11,899 nt of DNA. Source: VGBK01 sp043810615 (GTDB lineage Bacteria > Actinomycetota > Acidimicrobiia > Spongiisociales > UBA11373). Shown here in pieces: positions 6,494 through 11,899 of this stretch. How positions within the stretch are numbered: the stretch's first letter is position 1; each line of letters opens with the position of its first letter. The notes under the pieces were generated by a model. It had not been told where the DNA came from, did no database searches, and saw nothing but the letters and a program-made list of their open reading frames with translations. A program made the position numbers and the translations under genes. The stretch is taken from the NCBI GenBank assembly GCA_043810615.1, contig JBDROA010000184.1, positions 1 to 11,899 of the forward strand. Reading direction: 5' to 3'.

Positions 6494-6978
6494 TCCTCTC
6501 CGTCCGCCGCATGGAGACGGCCGACATCCCCGTCGTGGCCGTCATGGAGCGCGCCGTCTTCCCCGACCCCTGGTCGGCCCACGCTTTCGGCGAGGAACTG
6601 GCCGCCGCCGGACGGCGCTACCTGGTGGCCGAGGAGGGCGGGGAGATCGTCGGCTACGGCGGCGTGATGGTGGTGGGGGAGGACACCCACGTGACCACGC
6701 TGGCGGTGGCTCCGGAGGAGCGGGGGCGGGGCCTGGGCACCCGCCTGATGCTGGCCCTGGTCGAGGAGGCCCTGGCCGCCGGGTCGTCGCACCTGACCCT
6801 GGAGGTGCGGGTGTCCAACGAGGCCGCCCAGCGCCTGTACCACCGCTTCGGCTTCGCGACGGTGGGCTTGCGCCGCCACTACTACCGCGACGAGGACGCC
6901 CTCATCATGTGGGCCCTGGACGCCGACTCGGCCGACTGCGCCCGCCGCCTGGCGGAGATCCGGGAGGGACTGGCGTGA
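6490..6978 (+). CDS. rimI: Ribosomal protein S18-alanine N-acetyltransferase
   Basis: GNAT-family N-acetyltransferase. RimI acetylates the N-terminal Ala of ribosomal protein S18 and, in some bacteria, other proteins. It is 162 residues. Motif A, the acetyl-CoA pyrophosphate loop, is VAPEERGRGLGTRLM (73-87). LEVRVSNEAAQRLYHRFGF (104-122) contains the conserved Glu105 and the Asn-x-A-x-x-LY turn; YYRDEDALIM follows. The start is GTG 6490, which keeps the GTGA overlap seen at every other junction. GTG 6481 is an alternative adding three residues; the GGAGGG at 6472-6477 is slightly too near one and slightly too far from the other. Position between tsaB and tsaD is the standard actinobacterial arrangement. 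Confidence 0.92.
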   Translation: MILSVRRMETADIPVVAVMERAVFPDPWSAHAFGEELAAAGRRYLVAEEGGEIVGYGGVMVVGEDTHVTTLAVAPEERGRGLGTRLMLALVEEALAAGSSHLTLEVRVSNEAAQRLYHRFGFATVGLRRHYYRDEDALIMWALDADSADCARRLAEIREGLA

Positions 6979-7985
6979 GCGACCCCATCGTGCTCGGGGT
7001 GGAGACCTCCTGCGACGAGACCGGCGTGGCGGTGGTCCGGGGTGACGAGGTGCTCTCCAACGTGCTCTCCTCCCAGGTGGAGGCCCACGCCCGCTTCGGC
7101 GGGGTGGTGCCCGAGGTGGCCGCCCGGGCCCACGTGGAGGCCATCCGGGCCCTCACCCACCGCGCTCTGGCCCGGGCTGGGGTGCACCCCATGGACCTCG
7201 ACGCCATCGCGGCGACGCGTGGCCCCGGACTGGCCGGGGCGCTGATGGTGGGCTTCTCATACGGCAAGGCCCTGGCCTGGGCGATGTCGAAACCTTTCCT
7301 GGGCATCGACCACATGGAGGGCCACCTGTTCGCCCCCCGCCTGGAAGGCCCGGAGTACCGGCCCCCGGCGGTGGTGCTGCTCGCCTCGGGGGGCCACAGC
7401 CAGATCGTGCACATGCCCGATTGGGGGGTGTACGAGGTCATGGGGTCCACCATCGACGACGCCGCCGGGGAGGCCTTCGACAAACTGGCCCGCTTCCTGG
7501 GCATGGGCTTTCCCGGGGGCCCGGCCATCGACCGGGCCGCCGAAGGGGGCAACCCCAAGGCGGTGCGCTTCCCCCGGGCCCTGCCCGACCGCCCCTTCGA
7601 CTTCTCCTTCTCCGGCCTGAAGACGTCGGTGACTACCTTTGTGCGCACCCACCACCGGGCCGGCACCCTGCCGCCCGTGGCCGACCTGGCGGCCTCGTTG
7701 CAGGAGGCCATCGTGGACGCTCTGGTGGAGAAGACCCTGAACGCCGTCGAGGCCACCGGGGCCACCACCATCGGGGGCGGGGGCGGGGTGCTGGCCAATC
7801 GGCGCCTGCGAGCGCGCCTCGGCGAGGAGGCGGAGCGGCGGGGGGTCACCCTGCACCTGCCCTCACCGATCCTGTGCACCGACAACGGGGCGATGGTGGC
7901 CTGCGCCGGGGTGTTCCACTTCCGCCGGGGGGAGCGCACCGCCCTGGAGGCGGAAGTGGATCCTTCGCTCCGCCTGGGGTCCTGA
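6975..7985 (+). CDS. tsaD: tRNA t6A transferase TsaD (Gcp/Kae1)
   Basis: Catalytic subunit that moves the threonylcarbamoyl group from its adenylate to A37 of tRNA. It is 336 residues, the normal length. It begins with the ASKHA signature VLGVETSCDETGVAVV. The Fe/metal ligands are His113 and His117 in IDHMEGHLFA and Asp303 in CTDNGAM. Other family segments are FGGVVPEVAARAH, ATRGPGLAGAL, LLASGGHSQI, GEAFDKLARFLGMGFPGGP, FSFSGLKTSV and GGGGGVLANRRLR (267-279). GTG 6975 overlaps the rimI stop. It is the last gene of the operon before the chaperonin promoter, and tsaD next to groES is a familiar actinobacterial order. Confidence 0.97.
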   Translation: MSDPIVLGVETSCDETGVAVVRGDEVLSNVLSSQVEAHARFGGVVPEVAARAHVEAIRALTHRALARAGVHPMDLDAIAATRGPGLAGALMVGFSYGKALAWAMSKPFLGIDHMEGHLFAPRLEGPEYRPPAVVLLASGGHSQIVHMPDWGVYEVMGSTIDDAAGEAFDKLARFLGMGFPGGPAIDRAAEGGNPKAVRFPRALPDRPFDFSFSGLKTSVTTFVRTHHRAGTLPPVADLAASLQEAIVDALVEKTLNAVEATGATTIGGGGGVLANRRLRARLGEEAERRGVTLHLPSPILCTDNGAMVACAGVFHFRRGERTALEAEVDPSLRLGS

Positions 7986-8094
7986 GAGCGTGCGTCGATA
8001 GGTCGCCGGGACCATCGCGATTCGGCTCGACCGTGAGCCGGATCGTGAGTCCAGGGTGAGCCCACTGGCGGACGCTCTGGAGCCCGAATCCCGG
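7986..8094 (+). terminator. Weak hairpin after tsaD
   Basis: CGGCTC (8023-8028) pairs with GAGCCG (8035-8040) around a six-base loop. There is no T run, so it is at best a weak or Rho-assisted terminator. Some read-through from the tsa operon into groES is possible. No gene is visible in this spacer. Confidence 0.25.
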
Positions 8095-8121
8095 TTAGCA
8101 CTCCCGCACGGTGACTGCTAG
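8095..8121 (+). promoter_or_regulatory. CIRCE operator 1 (HrcA site)
   Basis: TTAGCACTC - nine bases - GACTGCTAG. The left arm is a perfect match to the CIRCE consensus TTAGCACTC-N9-GAGTGCTAA; the right arm differs at two positions. It spans from the -35 to the -10, so HrcA bound here would block RNA polymerase. Confidence 0.85.
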
Positions 8122-8124
8122 AAT
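8095..8124 (+). promoter_or_regulatory. groES promoter (sigma70 type)
   Basis: TTAGCA (8095-8100) as -35 and TAGAAT (8119-8124) as -10 are 18 bases apart, placing the transcript start near 8131. The -10 is the clearest in the window. The promoter is interleaved with the CIRCE operators. Confidence 0.7.
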
Positions 8125-8150
8125 TGGCACTTGCACGCAGCGAGTGCCAA
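8124..8150 (+). promoter_or_regulatory. CIRCE operator 2 (HrcA site)
   Basis: TTGGCACTT - nine bases - GAGTGCCAA. The arms are complementary at eight of nine positions, and TTGGCAC/GTGCCAA is a common actinobacterial CIRCE form. It begins at the last base of the -10 and covers the start site and early leader, two bases after operator 1. The leader copy could also form a hairpin in the RNA. Confidence 0.88.
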
Positions 8151-8172
8151 CCCCACAAGGAGGAGAGCTTCG

Positions 8173-8460
8173 ATGAAGCTGCATCCGCTCGGCGACCGTG
8201 TGGTCGTCAAGCCCAAGGAAGACCTCGAGGCCCGCACCAAGAGCGGCCTGGTGATCCCCGACACCGCCAAGGAAAAGCCCCAACTGGGTGAAGTACTGGC
8301 AGTGGGCCCCGGCGAGTACCAGGAAGGCAAACGCATCCCCCTCGACGTCAAGGTGGGGGACAAGGTCGTTTACTCGAAGTACGGCGGCACCGAGGTCAAG
8401 CTGGAGCACGAGGAGTACCTGATCCTCTCTTCGCGCGACCTGCTCGCCGTTGTCAGCTGA
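8173..8460 (+). CDS. groES: Co-chaperonin GroES
   Basis: Heptameric lid of the GroEL folding chamber. It is 95 residues, the standard length, starting MKLHPLGDRVVVKPKE. The mobile loop lies around residues 16-34 (EDLEARTKSGLVIPDTAKE), with the usual G-L-V-I-P contact for GroEL. GEVLAVGPGE and KVGDKVVYSKYGGTEVK are family landmarks. The start was set at ATG 8173 by the AAGGAGGAG site at 8157-8165; an in-frame upstream ATG lies inside the CIRCE region. It is co-transcribed with groEL 22 bases downstream and is probably HrcA/CIRCE regulated. Confidence 0.98.
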   Translation: MKLHPLGDRVVVKPKEDLEARTKSGLVIPDTAKEKPQLGEVLAVGPGEYQEGKRIPLDVKVGDKVVYSKYGGTEVKLEHEEYLILSSRDLLAVVS

Positions 8461-8482
8461 GCCCCGAGGAGGCATCGACGCA

Positions 8483-10117
<1,635 letters not shown>

Positions 10118-10369
10118 TCCAGTCGATCAATCGACCGTACGGAGGGGCGGCCCGGCCGCCCCTCCGGCGTGTGTGGGGTGCGGGACCATCGGGCGAGGTC
10201 ACCGCACCCCAGGCGAGTGTTGCCTGCCGGTTTTGCCCGGTTACCGGCCCTGGATTCTGTGGTCCACACTGCGGACCTGGGGGTGTAAGGTCCTTGTTTG
10301 ACCGTCGAAGCTGGCGGTGGCCAACAGAGAGCGCGTAGGCCTGTTTGGACTGGGAGACGGAGGGGAGCC
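10118..10369 (+). other. groEL-subtilase intergenic region
   Basis: Besides the terminator this 252-base spacer has a copy of the CACCGCACCCCAGG-CGAG motif (10200-10217), also found at 53-71; a stem GCCGGT/ACCGGC (10226-10248); the palindrome TGTGGTCCACA (10258-10268); and a possible -10, TAAGGT (10286-10291). The palindrome sits where the -35 would be, so it may be an operator for the subtilase gene. Confidence 0.45.
10140..10166 (+). terminator. groEL GC-rich hairpin terminator
   Basis: CGGAGGGGCGG pairs perfectly with CCGCCCCTCCG, eleven base pairs around a five-base loop, 22 bases after the groEL stop. No T run follows, which is common for actinobacterial terminators. A smaller hairpin, GTCGA/TCGAC with loop TCAA (10122-10135), precedes it. 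Confidence 0.7.
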
Positions 10370-11899
10370 ATGGTGAGGAAGCTGGTCGCAACGTTGGCAG
10401 CAGGACTGCTGCTGGCGACCGTTTCGCTGGGTAGCGCCGCGGCGCTACCCAGCGAGGCGCCACAGTCCTACATAGTCGTGCTCGAACGGGGCACTCCCAA
10501 CGTGCCTGCGGTGGCGGCGAGCCTGGCCCGCGCCCACAGCGGCCAGGTCGGCTTCGTCTACGAGGACGCTCTCCAGGGGTTCTCGATCACGATGTCGCCT
10601 CGGGCGGCGGCGGCGCTGGCGAGGAACCCACTGGTGGCCTATGTGGAGGCCGATGCTGCGGTGTCGATCGCCGCGCAGGACCTCCCTACCGGGATCCAGC
10701 GGATCTTCGCCGATGACAACCTCAATATCGGCATAGACGGCTCCGACGACTACCGGGTCGATGTCGACGTGGCGGTGATCGACACCGGGGTCGACTTCCA
10801 GCATCCCGACCTGAATGTGGTCGGCGGCGTGAACTGCACGGGGAACCCGGTGCGTGCCAGTTGCAGTTCGGGGGGTGACGACGACCACTACCACGGGACG
10901 CACGTGGCCGGCACCATCGCCGCCCTGGACAACGGGATCGGGGTAGTCGGGGTGGCCCCCGGCGCTCGGATCTGGGCGGTGAAGGTGCTCAACTCCCGGG
11001 GCAGCGGCTACACCTCCTGGATCGTGGCCGGCATCAACTGGGTGGCGGCCCAAGGCGACATCGAGGTGGCGAACATGAGCCTGGGCGGGAGTGGGTTCAG
11101 CCAGGCCGAGTACGACGCCATCCAGGGGGCGGTGAATGCGGGCGTGGTCTTCGCGGTGGCTGCCGGAAACGAGGACGACGACGCCAACAACTACAGCCCG
11201 GGCGGCTTCGACAACGTGCTCAGTGTCTCGGCGCTCGCCGACTTCGACGGGGCTCCCGGCGGGCTCGGCTCCCCCACCTGCCGCACCGATCAGGATGACA
11301 CTCTGGCCGACTTCTCCAACTGGGGCTCGGAGGTGGACGTGGCGGCCCCCGGGGTGTGCATCCTCTCCACCTACCCGCTCGAAGAGGGTGAGTACGGCAC
11401 GATCTCGGGCACCTCGATGGCCTCCCCCCACGTCGCCGGGGCACTGGCGCTGCTGGCGTCGGCCGACGACCCGGGCAGTGCCGCCGACGTCTACAGCCTG
11501 TACAACGAGGTAAAGAGCGCCGGCAACTACAGCTGGACCGACGACTCCGGCGACGGCATCTGGGAACCGCTGCTCGACGTGGGCACCTTCATCCCGACAC
11601 TTATCCCGACCGGGGTTACGCCCAACACCCCGCCTACGGTGACGATCTCCAGCCCGGCAGACAAGGCCTCCTTCGCTTCCGGGACTTCGATCTCGTTCAG
11701 CGGGTCGGCCGCCGACGCCGAAGACGGCGACCTGACGGGCAACCTGGAGTGGACGTCGAGCCTCACCGGTGAGATCGGGACCGGCGGCTCGTTCTCGGCG
11801 GTGCTGTCGGACGGCACCCACACCGTCACCGCCACGGTCACCGACTCGGGCGGGCTCGAGTATTCGGCCAGCATCACCATCACCGTGGCTTCCTCGGGT
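10370..11899 (+). CDS. Secreted S8 subtilisin-like protease (3' end outside window)
   Basis: Extracellular serine protease; 510 codons are visible with no stop. A signal peptide (1 to about 25, likely cleaved after the AAA before Leu26) is followed by an I9 inhibitor-type propeptide (about 34-99, SYIVVLERG to AYVEADAAVSI) that is removed on maturation. The S8 catalytic domain (about 110-410) has the full triad: Asp138 in VAVIDTGVD, His175 in HGTHVAGT and Ser349 in GTSMASPHVAG, with the oxyanion Asn267 in AAGNEDDD. Cysteines at 155 and 165 and two later ones could form disulfides. An Ig-like/cadherin-like domain starts near 419 (NTPPTVTISSPAD...) and reaches the window edge, suggesting attachment or substrate binding. 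The ATG is preceded by GGAGGGGAG at 10359-10367. The coding region includes a perfect 32-bp palindrome near the signal cleavage site. Confidence 0.94.
   Translation, partial: MVRKLVATLAAGLLLATVSLGSAAALPSEAPQSYIVVLERGTPNVPAVAASLARAHSGQVGFVYEDALQGFSITMSPRAAAALARNPLVAYVEADAAVSIAAQDLPTGIQRIFADDNLNIGIDGSDDYRVDVDVAVIDTGVDFQHPDLNVVGGVNCTGNPVRASCSSGGDDDHYHGTHVAGTIAALDNGIGVVGVAPGARIWAVKVLNSRGSGYTSWIVAGINWVAAQGDIEVANMSLGGSGFSQAEYDAIQGAVNAGVVFAVAAGNEDDDANNYSPGGFDNVLSVSALADFDGAPGGLGSPTCRTDQDDTLADFSNWGSEVDVAAPGVCILSTYPLEEGEYGTISGTSMASPHVAGALALLASADDPGSAADVYSLYNEVKSAGNYSWTDDSGDGIWEPLLDVGTFIPTLIPTGVTPNTPPTVTISSPADKASFASGTSISFSGSAADAEDGDLTGNLEWTSSLTGEIGTGGSFSAVLSDGTHTVTATVTDSGGLEYSASITITVASSG
10424..10455. 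repeat. Perfect 32-bp palindrome in the subtilase 5' coding region
   Basis: TCGCTGGGTAGCGCCG is followed at once by its exact reverse complement: sixteen-base arms and no spacer. It covers codons 19-29 of the subtilase, from the end of the signal peptide to just after the cleavage site. As RNA it would form a very stable hairpin about 55 bases after the start codon. Confidence 0.9.

Overview
The window is very GC-rich DNA with tightly packed genes, many GTG starts and actinobacterial-type proteins. The gene order nnr – alr – tsaE – tsaB – rimI – tsaD – groES – groEL is the one known from Actinobacteria such as Mycobacterium, where it is partly dispersed. I infer a chromosomal segment of a high-GC actinobacterium, possibly an Acidimicrobiia-like lineage; the genus cannot be read from the sequence. 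No phage, IS element, CRISPR array, rRNA or tRNA is visible.

Layout. (1) 1-260 is non-coding. (2) 261-860 (minus) is a Thr-rich lipoprotein with a DUF2135/YfaP-like domain. (3) 861-1312 is a 452-base divergent intergenic region with palindromes and short repeats. (4) 1313-7985 is one dense operon of eight genes on the plus strand: nnr (NAD(P)HX repair), alr (D-alanine for peptidoglycan), a DmpA/NylC-type P1 peptidase broken by an apparent one-base deletion, a family 4 uracil-DNA glycosylase, tsaE, tsaB, rimI and tsaD. All seven junctions can be read as 4-base RTGA stop/start overlaps, so translation is probably coupled throughout. (5) 7986-8172 carries a sigma70-type promoter with two tandem CIRCE operators. 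(6) 8173-10117 is groES-groEL, followed by a GC-rich hairpin terminator. (7) 10370 to the right edge is a secreted S8 subtilase with an Ig-like C-terminal domain, cut off by the window end.

How the genes work together. tsaE, tsaB and tsaD supply three of the four bacterial proteins for t6A37 tRNA modification (TsaC is not in the window). RimI is the usual neighbour, acetylating ribosomal protein S18. nnr and alr are metabolic and cell-wall housekeeping genes, and the DNA glycosylase adds base-excision repair. The chaperonin pair is separately promoted and looks HrcA-controlled.

Most of this is conserved housekeeping content, and I see no convincing new multi-gene system. The best leads are the broken peptidase, whose lesion itself creates a GTGA restart; a perfect 32-bp palindrome inside the subtilase signal-peptide coding region; the tandem CIRCE promoter; a putative sliding-clamp-binding tail on the glycosylase; and short motifs shared between the non-coding regions.
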